From Pseudomonas cavernicola (GTDB taxonomy: Bacteria; Pseudomonadota; Gammaproteobacteria; Pseudomonadales; Pseudomonadaceae), in assembly GCF_003596405.1 (NCBI RefSeq), contig NZ_QYUR01000002.1, forward strand, positions 2,682,501 through 2,746,500: a DNA stretch of 64,000 nt. Reading direction: 5' to 3'. The notes beneath the pieces were generated by a model. It was not told where the DNA came from. It ran no database searches and worked only from the letters and a program-made list of their open reading frames with translations. Every line of letters begins with the position of its first letter. Within the stretch, counting starts at the first letter, position 1. Position numbers and translations under genes: made by a program. Below are positions 9,562 through 17,430 of this stretch, one piece after another.

Positions 9562-9689
9562 CAGGCAGCCGTGAACGGTTTCGTTAAGGGCGCGATTGTC
9601 GCAGATTTCGCCGATAGGCGGCCAAACCGTCGCCCCCCCTGCCAACGCCCTGACGCCTTGCCCTGCGGGCGAATGCGCCCTACATCGCC

Positions 9690-9985
9690 TCAGAAGGCCG
9701 CGTCGCGGTAGACCTCCTCGCCGCCAAGCAGGGTCCAGAGCACCTTGGCTGTACCGATCTGCTTAGCCGGCAGCTCGAAGATGTTTTTGTCCAGCACCAC
9801 CAGATCGGCCTGCTTGCCGACTTCCAGCGAGCCGGTTTGATCCTCTTGGCGCAGGGTGTAAGCGGCATTCAGGGTGTAAGCCTGCACCGCCGCTTCCAGG
9901 TTCGGCAGGCTGCGCTTACCCAGACTCAGGGTGTTCTGCATGATGCCCAGCGGCGATAGCGGGTTCGCGACCCCGGCGTCCCTGT
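9690..9985 (-). pseudogene. YtcJ-type amidohydrolase relic (C terminus only)
   Basis: The minus strand reads ANPLSPLGIMQNTLSL, then AAVQAYTLNAAYTLRQEDQTG and LEVGKQADLVVLDKNIFELP before TGA at 9690-9692. This is the end of a metal-dependent amidohydrolase of the YtcJ/Amidohydro_3 group, with the characteristic 'G-x-D-ADLVVLD' strand. Upstream of about 9985 the match fades through frame changes, and the metal-binding N-terminal domain is missing. It lies immediately downstream of the Tat-exported deiminase gene, so it probably was the last gene of the polyamine operon. Confidence 0.7.
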
Positions 9986-10082
9986 TAGTTACGACACCAA
10001 CCCCTGGCTGGCACTTACCGCAGCCGACCCACTTGTATTGCAGGCCAGGCTGAGCACAGGGCCCATGCCTGGCCCGCAAACA

Positions 10083-11207
10083 TCAAACCAGCGGCATGTT
10101 CTTGGTCACGCAGTGGATACCGCCACCACCGGCGGCGATCGGGTCGATATTCACCTGGACGATGGCACGGCCCGGATACAGCTTGGTCAGCAGGTCCTTG
10201 CAATACTTGTCGGCCGCCGCATCGCCGAACTGCGGGGCGATGACCGCGCCATTGATCGGCAGGTAGTTGATATAGCCGGGGGCGAAATCCGGGTTGTTCT
10301 GGGTGTACTGGTTATTGCGCTTGGTCAGCGGTGGCGGCAGGGTGTGGATCTGCAGCTTGTTGCCATCGGCATCGGTAGCGGCCTTGAGGATCTCCAGATG
10401 GGTGCGGGTCACCGCGTAGTCATAGGACTTGGGGTCGTTGTCGAGGTTGGCCACCACCACTCCGCGGCTGGCGAAACGGGCATAGAAATCGATGTGGGCG
10501 TCGGTGATGTCCTTGCCCTTGATGCCCGGCAGCCAGATGATCTTGCGCAGGCCGAGGTTGGCCATCAGCTCGGCCTCGACCTGAGCCTTGCTCATGCCCG
10601 GGTTGCGGTTGCTATTGATCCAGCAGCTCTCGGTCATGATCGCGGTGCCGTGGCCATCCACCTCGATGCCACCGCCCTCGCCGGTCAGCTGGCTGGCGAT
10701 ATAGGTGGCATAGGTTTCATAGCTCAACGTATCGGCCACCTGGGTGTCGCTGGCATGCGCCTGCTTGTTGCCCCAGCCATTGAAGTTGAAATCCACCAGG
10801 CCGCGACCGCCCTGGTCGTCGACCACGAAGCAGCCGCCGAAGTCACGCATCCAGATGTCGTCCAGCGCCATGGTCAAGAAGCGGATATTGCTGGTGCCGC
10901 ACTTGCTCTTGGCCAGCGCCAGCTGGTTGGGCCGACACAGCACTGTGACCGGCTGATACTTGGCGATGGTTTTGGCCAGCAGGGCGACGCAGTTATTCAC
11001 CGGCGTGGCCCAGTCCGCCCAGATCGATGAGGAAGCGCCAAAAGACAGAAAGATGCGCTCCTGCTGGGCATTCTCGTCCGGCATGTACCAGCTGCCACTG
11101 AGGGCTGCTCGTACGCGCGGGGCATTCAGTCCCAGGCCCATACTGGCAACCGCGCCGAGACCGGCCACGGCGGAAAGCTGCTTGATAAAGTCACGACGCG
11201 TAGACAT
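10083..11207 (-). CDS. Tat-exported agmatine deiminase / peptidyl-arginine deiminase family protein
   Basis: A 374-aa PAD_porph-family protein. It begins with a twin-arginine signal (MSTRRDFIKQLSAVAGLG, cleavage likely after VRA near residue 34), so it should act in the periplasm. Catalytic elements of agmatine deiminases are all visible: WMRDFGG, EGGGIEVDG, the His in TDAHIDFY and Cys366 in GGGGIHCVTK. The start at 11207 has a GAGAGATAA ribosome site. It would convert agmatine to N-carbamoylputrescine outside the cytoplasm, or act on a related guanidine. It follows a polyamine-type binding protein and a cytoplasmic AguA/AguB pair, giving two deiminases in one operon. Substrate is inferred. 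Confidence 0.85.
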   Translation of the reverse strand: MSTRRDFIKQLSAVAGLGAVASMGLGLNAPRVRAALSGSWYMPDENAQQERIFLSFGASSSIWADWATPVNNCVALLAKTIAKYQPVTVLCRPNQLALAKSKCGTSNIRFLTMALDDIWMRDFGGCFVVDDQGGRGLVDFNFNGWGNKQAHASDTQVADTLSYETYATYIASQLTGEGGGIEVDGHGTAIMTESCWINSNRNPGMSKAQVEAELMANLGLRKIIWLPGIKGKDITDAHIDFYARFASRGVVVANLDNDPKSYDYAVTRTHLEILKAATDADGNKLQIHTLPPPLTKRNNQYTQNNPDFAPGYINYLPINGAVIAPQFGDAAADKYCKDLLTKLYPGRAIVQVNIDPIAAGGGGIHCVTKNMPLV

Positions 11208-11374
11208 GCGTTTATCTCTCTCAATTATTGTTGTTGCATTGTCGTGAGGCGCCGCGAGCTCCGGCGCCCGGCCCTTCCTTCCCTGGCTTGCGCGCAGCAA
11301 CAGTTGCCCCGCCTCGCCAGCTTTTGCCAAGACAACCCCTCAAGCCGGCCGCCGGAAAGACGGCCGGCTTACCG

Positions 11375-12478
11375 TCACTTTGCGGAGGCTGTCTTGAACT
11401 TGGTCCAGGCACGTATGCGCGCGCGCATGTCGCGCTGCGGGATGTCCTTGCCTGGGATCAGCCGCGCATAGGTGGCCTCATCCACGTAGATGTCCGGGTT
11501 GTTGCGCATGTCGGCATCGACCATAGGGCGTGCCTTGGCACTGGAGGTCGGGTAGCCGGTGAAGTTGGAGATGGCCGCCATGTTCTCCGGGCGCATGACG
11601 AAGTTGATGAAGGCGTAGGCGTATTCCGGATGCTGGGCATCGGCCGGAATCGCCATGGTGTCCATCCACACCGTGGTGCCTTCACGCGGGATGCGGTACT
11701 GGAAGTCGGCTTTTTTGCCAGCAGCATCCGCAGCGCGTTGCGCCTGGGTGACATCGCCGCTGTAGCCGAGCGACAGGCACAGGTTGCCATTGACCAGGTC
11801 GGTCACCGGCTGTGACTGGAACTTGCGGATGTAGGGCTTGATCGCCACCAGCAGCTCGGTGGCGGCCTGCAGATCTTCCGCCTTGGCGCTACGCGGCTCG
11901 CGGCCGAGGTAGTTGAGCACCACGGCCAGCACCTCGTCCGGCGAGTCGATCATGGAGATGCCGCAATCGGCGAACTTGGCCGCCAGCTCCGGCTTGAACA
12001 GCAGGTCCAGGCTGTTCACCGGGGCATCCGGCAGCCGCTTGCCGATCATCTCGGCGTTGTGGGTAATGCCGATGGAGCCCCAGGTGTAGGGCACGGTGGC
12101 ATGGCGCGAATAGGGAGAATGCGTGTGCAACTGCTGCAGCCCCGGCTCGATATCGGCCAGCGCGGTCAGCTTGGACTTATCCAGCCTCTGCAGGCTGCCG
12201 GCGCGCATCAGGCGCTCGGCCACGGTGTCGCCCGGAAAGATCAGGTCGTAACCGCTGTGCCCGGCCATCAACTTGGCCTCCAGCACTTCGCTGCTGTCCA
12301 TGGTGTCGTAGATCACCTTGATCCCGGTTTCGGCGGTGAACTTGGTGAGGGTGTCCTCGGCAAAGTAGTCCGCCCAGTTGAACAGCTTCAGGGTCTTTTC
12401 CTCGGCCTGCGCGGACGGCAGGGCACAGCCGAGCGCCAGGCCCAGCGAACAGAGCAACAGCTTAGGGTTAGCTTTCAT
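11375..12478 (-). CDS. polyamine (putrescine/spermidine-type) ABC transporter substrate-binding protein
   Basis: A 367-aa periplasmic binding protein of the PotF/SpuD/PotD family. The signal peptide is about MKANPKLLLCSLGLALGCALPSAQA, followed by the family opening LKLFNWADYFAEDTLTKF and later YDLIFPGDTVAERL, PYTWGSIGITHN and GYSGDVTQAQ. The second ATG (12478) is preferred because AAGGAG lies 7 nt upstream; the ATG at 12484 is too close to that site. The stop codon of aguB lies 2 nt upstream, so it is co-transcribed. No permease or ATPase gene is present, so it must borrow a transporter encoded elsewhere or act as a sensor protein. Agmatine or putrescine is the likely ligand. Confidence 0.88.
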   Translation of the reverse strand: MKANPKLLLCSLGLALGCALPSAQAEEKTLKLFNWADYFAEDTLTKFTAETGIKVIYDTMDSSEVLEAKLMAGHSGYDLIFPGDTVAERLMRAGSLQRLDKSKLTALADIEPGLQQLHTHSPYSRHATVPYTWGSIGITHNAEMIGKRLPDAPVNSLDLLFKPELAAKFADCGISMIDSPDEVLAVVLNYLGREPRSAKAEDLQAATELLVAIKPYIRKFQSQPVTDLVNGNLCLSLGYSGDVTQAQRAADAAGKKADFQYRIPREGTTVWMDTMAIPADAQHPEYAYAFINFVMRPENMAAISNFTGYPTSSAKARPMVDADMRNNPDIYVDEATYARLIPGKDIPQRDMRARIRAWTKFKTASAK

Positions 12479-12480
12479 GG

Positions 12481-13389
12481 TCATGCTCCTTGGGTGTTCC
12501 AACGTGCATTGGGTTGGCGGCCATCGAGTCCCAGCAGCGGCCCGTACATTTCCGGCCGGCGATCACGGTAGATGCCCCAGGTCAGGCGTTCTTCGCGCAT
12601 GGCGGCAAGATCCAGGCTCTGTACCAGTACGCCGGCGCTGTCGCGGTCGGCCTCGGCCAGCAGCTTGCCCTTGTGATTGCTGATAAAGGATGAGCCGTAG
12701 AAGCTCATCTGCAACGCCGGGTCGGTGCTCGCCACTTCGCGGCCGACACGGTTGGCGGCCACCACTGGGAGGATGTTGGCGGCGGCATGGCCGCGCATGG
12801 TCATCTGCCAGTGGTCGCGCGAATCCAGCGCCGCGGCGCCCGGTTCGGAGCCGATGGCAGTGGGAAACAGCAGCACTTCGGCGCCCATCAGCGCCAGGCA
12901 GCGGGCGGTTTCCGGAAACCACTGATCCCAGCAGATGCCTACTCCGAGGCGGCCATAGGCGGTGTCCCAGACGCGGAAGCCGGTATCGCCGGGGCTGAAG
13001 TATTCCTTCTCCTGGTAACCGATGGCGTTGGGGATGTGAGTCTTGCGGTACACCCCGAGCAGACGGCCATCGGCATCGGCCATGCTCAGCGAGTTGAAGT
13101 AGGCGTTGCCGGCCTTCTCGTACCAGCTCAGCGGCAGCACTACGCCCAACTCCTTGGCCAGCGCAGCGAAGCGTTTAAGCACGGCGCTCTGGGCGTATTC
13201 CTCGGCCAGCGCCAGGTGCTTGTGGTTCTGCTCGATGCAGAAGTACGGGGTGGCGAACAGCTCCTGCAACAGGATCACCTGGGCGCCCTTAGCCGCCGCC
13301 TCGCGTACCAGTTGCTCGGCCAGGTCAAGGTTCTGCTTCAGATCCCAGGTGCAGGGCATCTGGGTGGTGGCGATAGTCAGCATGCTCAT
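12481..13389 (-). CDS. aguB: N-carbamoylputrescine amidase AguB
   Basis: A 302-aa nitrilase-superfamily (carbon-nitrogen hydrolase) protein. The catalytic triad is Glu43 (LQELFATPYF), Lys116 (VYRKTHIPNAIG) and Cys153 (GICWDQWFPE). It hydrolyses N-carbamoylputrescine to putrescine, CO2 and ammonia, the second step of agmatine breakdown. It lies 4 nt after aguA. Two starts are possible, 13389 and 13383; the second is better spaced from the GAGG site. The family length (about 290-300 aa) and the neighbour make this assignment secure. Confidence 0.93.
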   Translation of the reverse strand: MSMLTIATTQMPCTWDLKQNLDLAEQLVREAAAKGAQVILLQELFATPYFCIEQNHKHLALAEEYAQSAVLKRFAALAKELGVVLPLSWYEKAGNAYFNSLSMADADGRLLGVYRKTHIPNAIGYQEKEYFSPGDTGFRVWDTAYGRLGVGICWDQWFPETARCLALMGAEVLLFPTAIGSEPGAAALDSRDHWQMTMRGHAAANILPVVAANRVGREVASTDPALQMSFYGSSFISNHKGKLLAEADRDSAGVLVQSLDLAAMREERLTWGIYRDRRPEMYGPLLGLDGRQPNARWNTQGA

Positions 13390-13393
13390 GACC

Positions 13394-14446
13394 TCACCCC
13401 TTCAGCGGCCAGGCCGGCTGTTGCTGGGTGATGCAGTGCACGCCACCGCCGCCATGGGCCAGGTGATTGATCTGCACCGGTACTATCTCGCGGCCCGGGA
13501 AGGCCATGCGCAGCACCTCGGCGGCCACCTGGTCGGCGGCGATACCGTAGGCCGGCATGATGATGGCGCCGTTGGCGATGTAGAAGTTCGTGTAAGAGGC
13601 GCAGAACACTTCGGCCTCGGTGTCCACCGCCTCGCTGGCCTCGTACAGCTCCAGCAGCTCGAATCTGCGGCCACGGGCATCGGTGGCCAACTCCAGGGCG
13701 CGACGGTTCTCGCGCACCACTTCGGCATAGACCGAGGTCTGGTCATGGGTGGCATCCACCAGCAGCGCGCCGGGGCGGGCGAAGGCGCAGACGCCATCGA
13801 CGTGGCCGTCGGTCATATCGCCGGTGACATGGTCGGGGTCGCCCGGCAGCCAGATGGTCTTCTTCACACCGAGCAGGCGGCTGAAGATTTCCTCCATCTC
13901 CGCCTTGTTCATACCCGGGTTGCGGTTGGGGTTGAGCAGCACCGACTCGGTGGTGATCAGGGTGCCGTCGCCATCCACGTGAATGGCGCCGCCTTCGTTG
14001 CTCAGCGGCGTGCCGAAGCACTCCAGGCCGAGGCCGTTGAGGATGCGCCGGGCCAGGCCCTCGTCCAGGTCGTGCTCCGACTTGCCACCCCAGGCATTGA
14101 AACGCCAGCTGACCCCGGCCAGGCCCAATTGCGGGTGGCAGACGAAGCTCGGGCCGGAGTCGCGGCACCAGCTGTCGTTGACCGCCAGCTCGATCAGTTC
14201 GATGTTGGCCCCGCACAATTCACGGGCACGGAACGTTGCAGAGCGATCGACCACCATCTTCACCGGCTCGAAGCGGGCGATGGCATTGGCCACGCGGGCG
14301 AAGTCGACCTGCACCTCGGCCAAGGTCACGCCCCAGCCGGACTCCCACAGTGGCTGATTGTGCGGCCAGACCATCCAGGTGGCGGCATGCGGAGCCCATT
14401 CGGCGGGCATGAACCAAGCGTTTTCTGCGACTGCGTTATGCTGCAT
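13394..14446 (-). CDS. aguA: agmatine deiminase AguA
   Basis: A 350-aa cytoplasmic agmatine deiminase (agmatine + water to N-carbamoylputrescine + ammonia). Signature segments are FMPAEWAPHAATWMVWP at the N terminus, SWCRDSGPSF, NEGGAIHVDGDG, a GHVDG segment carrying the catalytic His, and the nucleophile Cys338 in GGGGVHCITQQQP. The ATG at 14446 is chosen because AAGGC lies 6 nt upstream and the protein then opens like family members; the upstream open frame is non-homologous. It is the first gene of the leftward aguA-aguB-binding protein-exported deiminase operon and is divergent from a LysR gene. Confidence 0.93.
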   Translation of the reverse strand: MQHNAVAENAWFMPAEWAPHAATWMVWPHNQPLWESGWGVTLAEVQVDFARVANAIARFEPVKMVVDRSATFRARELCGANIELIELAVNDSWCRDSGPSFVCHPQLGLAGVSWRFNAWGGKSEHDLDEGLARRILNGLGLECFGTPLSNEGGAIHVDGDGTLITTESVLLNPNRNPGMNKAEMEEIFSRLLGVKKTIWLPGDPDHVTGDMTDGHVDGVCAFARPGALLVDATHDQTSVYAEVVRENRRALELATDARGRRFELLELYEASEAVDTEAEVFCASYTNFYIANGAIIMPAYGIAADQVAAEVLRMAFPGREIVPVQINHLAHGGGGVHCITQQQPAWPLKG

Positions 14447-14578
14447 ACAAGTGCCTTCAGTTAAGTCATTGTTATCACTGAAAACCGCGAATGCGGTGAT
14501 GGCATGCATGCTAAGCCTGTAAAAATGGCGCAACAAACGATAGATTTTGCCGACAAATGATTAGCGGAGCTTATCAAT
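14447..14578. promoter_or_regulatory. divergent promoter region between aguA and the LysR gene
   Basis: A 132-bp gap between the divergent starts. It is AT-richer than its flanks, includes GTTATCACTGAAAACC and ends at the LysR ribosome site GCGGAG. LysR regulators normally bind such gaps at T-N11-A sites to control both directions; no single site stands out by eye. Confidence 0.4.
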
Positions 14579-15448
14579 ATGCTCAAACACTGGCCGCCCC
14601 TGAACGCCCTGCGCGGCTTCGAAGCCGCCGCCCGCCTGGGCAGCTTCCACAAGGCGGCAACGGAGCTGCACCTCACCCAGTCGGCCATCAGCCAGCAGAT
14701 CCGCAGCCTCGAGGCCTACCTCGAACAACCGCTGTTCTATCGCAGCGGACGCAGCGTCAGCCTGACCGATGCCGGCTTCGATCTGCTCAGCACCACCCAG
14801 TCGCTGCTGCAGCAGTTGGCGGTGGGTATTCGCCGCCTGGAGCAGTACCACAAGCCCAATCAGCTGGTGCTCAACACCACCCCGGCCTTCGCCCGCCACT
14901 GGCTGCTGCCGCGCCTGGGGGATTTCCGCCGCCAGCATCCGGAGGTCGATCTGTGGCTGTTCAGCACCGACGAAGCCCCGGACATGGCCAGTCAGACCAT
15001 CGACCTGGCCGTGCGGGATGACCTCAGCGCGCAGGCCGAATGCAGCTTCAAGGTGCTGCACGCCGACCGCCTCTACCCGGCCTGCCATCCCAGCCTGCTG
15101 GCAGTACCCGACGAGCAGCGCACCACCCTGCACGGCGAGCGGGAAATGGACTGGAGTCACTGGGCGGTGGAAGCCGGCATCGATGTCGGCCAGCACAGCC
15201 ACGGGCTGAACTTCTCCGACCCCGGCCTGCTGCTGGATGCCGTCTGCGCCGGACTCGGCATCGGCCTGGTCAGCCAGTTGCTGAGCCAGCAGGCGCGCGC
15301 CGGCGGCCTGTTGCAGCCGCTGAATGAGCGCAGCATCCGCGGCCCGAACTGGGCCTGGCTGATTCACCGGGACAGCGAAAACAGCCCGCTGACCCGCAGT
15401 TTCTGCGACTGGCTACAGGCCCGTCTGGAGGAAAAAACCACCGCATGA
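14579..15448 (+). CDS. LysR-family transcriptional regulator (GcvA-like)
   Basis: A 289-aa LysR-type regulator. The winged helix-turn-helix is at residues 1-65 (ALRGFEAAARLGSFHKAA, LTQSAISQQIRSLE, SLTDAGFDLL), followed by a periplasmic-binding-like effector domain. The opening 'LNALRGFEAAARLGSF' and the C-terminal 'DAVCAGLGIGLV' resemble the GcvA/AmpR-type branch. It is transcribed divergently from aguA with 132 bp between, so it is the obvious candidate to regulate the agmatine operon in response to agmatine or N-carbamoylputrescine. In P. aeruginosa the agu operon is instead controlled by the TetR-type AguR, so the regulatory wiring would differ here. Function is inferred from position. Confidence 0.88.
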   Translation: MLKHWPPLNALRGFEAAARLGSFHKAATELHLTQSAISQQIRSLEAYLEQPLFYRSGRSVSLTDAGFDLLSTTQSLLQQLAVGIRRLEQYHKPNQLVLNTTPAFARHWLLPRLGDFRRQHPEVDLWLFSTDEAPDMASQTIDLAVRDDLSAQAECSFKVLHADRLYPACHPSLLAVPDEQRTTLHGEREMDWSHWAVEAGIDVGQHSHGLNFSDPGLLLDAVCAGLGIGLVSQLLSQQARAGGLLQPLNERSIRGPNWAWLIHRDSENSPLTRSFCDWLQARLEEKTTA

Positions 15449-15475
15449 AAAACGCCACCCGGAGGTGGCGTTTTT
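15449..15475. terminator. bidirectional rho-independent terminator
   Basis: Stem AACGCCACC (15451-15459) / GGTGGCGTT (15464-15472) with loop CGGA, flanked by AAAA and TTTTT. It can stop the LysR transcript rightward and the fadD1 transcript leftward. Confidence 0.85.
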
Positions 15476-15502
15476 GTCGTCAGCGCAGAGGCGGATTCGA
15501 GC

Positions 15503-17191
15503 TTATTTCTTGCCCATTTTCTTCAGCTCTTCGTCACGCAGTTCGCGACGCAGTATCTTACCGACGTTGGTGGTTGGCAGCGCCTCGCGGAACTCTACGG
15601 CCCTGGGCACCTTGTAGCCGGTGACGTTGGCGCGCATGTGCTCCATCACCTGCTCCTTGGTCAGCGTAGCGCCGGGCTTGGAGACCACGAAGAGCTTGAT
15701 CGCTTCGCCGGATTTCTCGTCCGGCACGCCGATAGCCGCGCACTGCAGCACGCCCGGCAGGGTCGCCAGCACGTCTTCCAGCTCGTTCGGGTAGACGTTG
15801 AAGCCGGACACCAGAATCATGTCCTTCTTGCGGTCGACGATGCGCATGTAGCCGTCGTCCTGAATCACGGCGATGTCGCCGGTCTTCAGCCAGCCAGCGG
15901 CGTCGAGGATCTCGTCGGTGGCGTCCTGGCGCTGCCAGTAGCCCTTCATCACCTGCGGGCCCTTGACGCACAATTCGCCACGCTCGCCCATGGACAAGTC
16001 GTTGCCGGTATCGTCGATGACCTTGCACTGGGTCGACGGCACCGGAATGCCGATAGTGCCGATCTGGATGTTCTGCAGCGGGTTCACCGACACCACCGGG
16101 CTGGTCTCGGTCATGCCGTAACCTTCACAGATGGCGCAGCCGGTGACTTCCTTCCAGCGCTCGGCGGTGGCCAGTTGCAGCGCCATGCCGCCGGAGAGGG
16201 TGGCCTTCAGCGCGGAGAAGTCCAGCTTGCGAAACTCCTCGTTGTTGCACAGGGCGACGAACAGGGTGTTCAAGCCGACGAAGCCGCTGAACTTCCACCG
16301 CGACAGCTCCTTGATCATGGCCGGCAGGTCGCGCGGGTTGGTGATCAAGATATTGTGGCTGCCGATCAGCATCATCGCCATGCAATGGAAGGTGAAGGCA
16401 TAGATATGGTAGAGCGGCAGCGGGGTGACCAGGATCTCGCAACCGTCATTCAGGTTGGCGCCCATCAGCGCCTTGGATTGCAGCATGTTGGCCACCAGGT
16501 TGCGGTGAGTCAGCATGGCGCCCTTGGCCACCCCGGTGGTGCCTCCGGTGTATTGCAGCACGGCGATCTCGCCGCTGCTCGGGTTGGCTTCCTTGACCGG
16601 CTGGCCGCGGCCCTTGGCCAAGACCTGATTGAATTTGACGGCGCTCGGCAGATTGAACGCCGGCACCATCTTCTTCACGTACTTGACCACGCTATTGACC
16701 AGCAGGCGCTTGAGCGGCGGCAGCAGGTCGCCCACTTCGGTGATGATGACGCGCTTGATCCCGGTTTTCGGCAGCACGGCTTCGGCCAGGTGAGCCATGT
16801 TCGCCAGGCACACCAGCGCCTTGGCGCCGGAGTCATTGAATTGGTGTTCCATCTCCCGCGCGGTGTACAGCGGGTTGGTGTTGACCACGATCAGCCCGGC
16901 GCGCATGGCGCCGAATACGGCAATCGGGTATTGCAACAGGTTCGGCAACTGCACGGCGATACGGTCGCCCGGTTGCAGGTCGGTGTGTTGCTGCAGGTAG
17001 GCCGCAAAGGCTCCGGACAGTTCATACAACTCACCATAGGTGAGCGACTTGCCCATGTTGCTGAAGGCCAGCTTGTTGGCGAAGCGTTCGCAAGACTGTT
17101 TCAGTACCGCCTGAATATTCGGGTACTGATCGGGATTGATTTCGGCAGCAACCCCAACAGGGTACTTATCCTTCCAGAAGTTTTCGGTCAT
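15503..17191 (-). CDS. fadD1: long-chain fatty acid--CoA ligase FadD1
   Basis: A 562-aa AMP-forming acyl-CoA synthetase. The ATP/AMP P-loop is YTGGTTGVAKGAML, the adenylation core is GYGMTETSPVVS, and the FACS motif is GWLKTGDIAVIQDDG followed by IVDRKKDMILVSGFNVYPNE. It activates exogenous fatty acids at the inner membrane for beta-oxidation. A second, very similar ligase lies directly upstream with its own terminator. Two tandem fadD genes of 562 residues match PAO1 PA3299/PA3300, and by that order this is the fadD1 position. The start has AGGAG about 10 nt upstream. Confidence 0.92.
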   Translation of the reverse strand: MTENFWKDKYPVGVAAEINPDQYPNIQAVLKQSCERFANKLAFSNMGKSLTYGELYELSGAFAAYLQQHTDLQPGDRIAVQLPNLLQYPIAVFGAMRAGLIVVNTNPLYTAREMEHQFNDSGAKALVCLANMAHLAEAVLPKTGIKRVIITEVGDLLPPLKRLLVNSVVKYVKKMVPAFNLPSAVKFNQVLAKGRGQPVKEANPSSGEIAVLQYTGGTTGVAKGAMLTHRNLVANMLQSKALMGANLNDGCEILVTPLPLYHIYAFTFHCMAMMLIGSHNILITNPRDLPAMIKELSRWKFSGFVGLNTLFVALCNNEEFRKLDFSALKATLSGGMALQLATAERWKEVTGCAICEGYGMTETSPVVSVNPLQNIQIGTIGIPVPSTQCKVIDDTGNDLSMGERGELCVKGPQVMKGYWQRQDATDEILDAAGWLKTGDIAVIQDDGYMRIVDRKKDMILVSGFNVYPNELEDVLATLPGVLQCAAIGVPDEKSGEAIKLFVVSKPGATLTKEQVMEHMRANVTGYKVPRAVEFREALPTTNVGKILRRELRDEELKKMGKK

Positions 17192-17344
17192 GGAAGCCCA
17201 CTCCTAAGCAACAGCTAATCTTCACCGCGCAATGGCGGTTGTTTATTGTGTTTTATCCGCTTTTTGCCGGCTGGCAGGCCAAAAAGCGGGCCGAGAGTAG
17301 CAGCTTTGCCAGAGAGCGCCTAGCACCAAACACGGCCTTACCAG

Positions 17345-17381
17345 TCAAAAAAATGACCGAAAGATAGGCTTCCGGTCATTT
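17345..17381 (-). terminator. rho-independent terminator after fadD2
   Basis: Stem AAATGACCG (17351-17359) / CGGTCATTT (17373-17381). On the minus strand it is followed by a TTTT tract. It separates fadD2 from fadD1, so the two can be expressed independently. Confidence 0.75.
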
Positions 17382-17430
17382 ATTAAACAAACCCTCTCGC
17401 AAGCCGATGGACGGCCATACGTCGCCGTTT

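Noticed and set aside
15638..17218. 526-aa plus-strand frame opposite fadD1
   Set aside because: Mirror frame of the ligase; no motifs, His/Val/Gln-rich composition.
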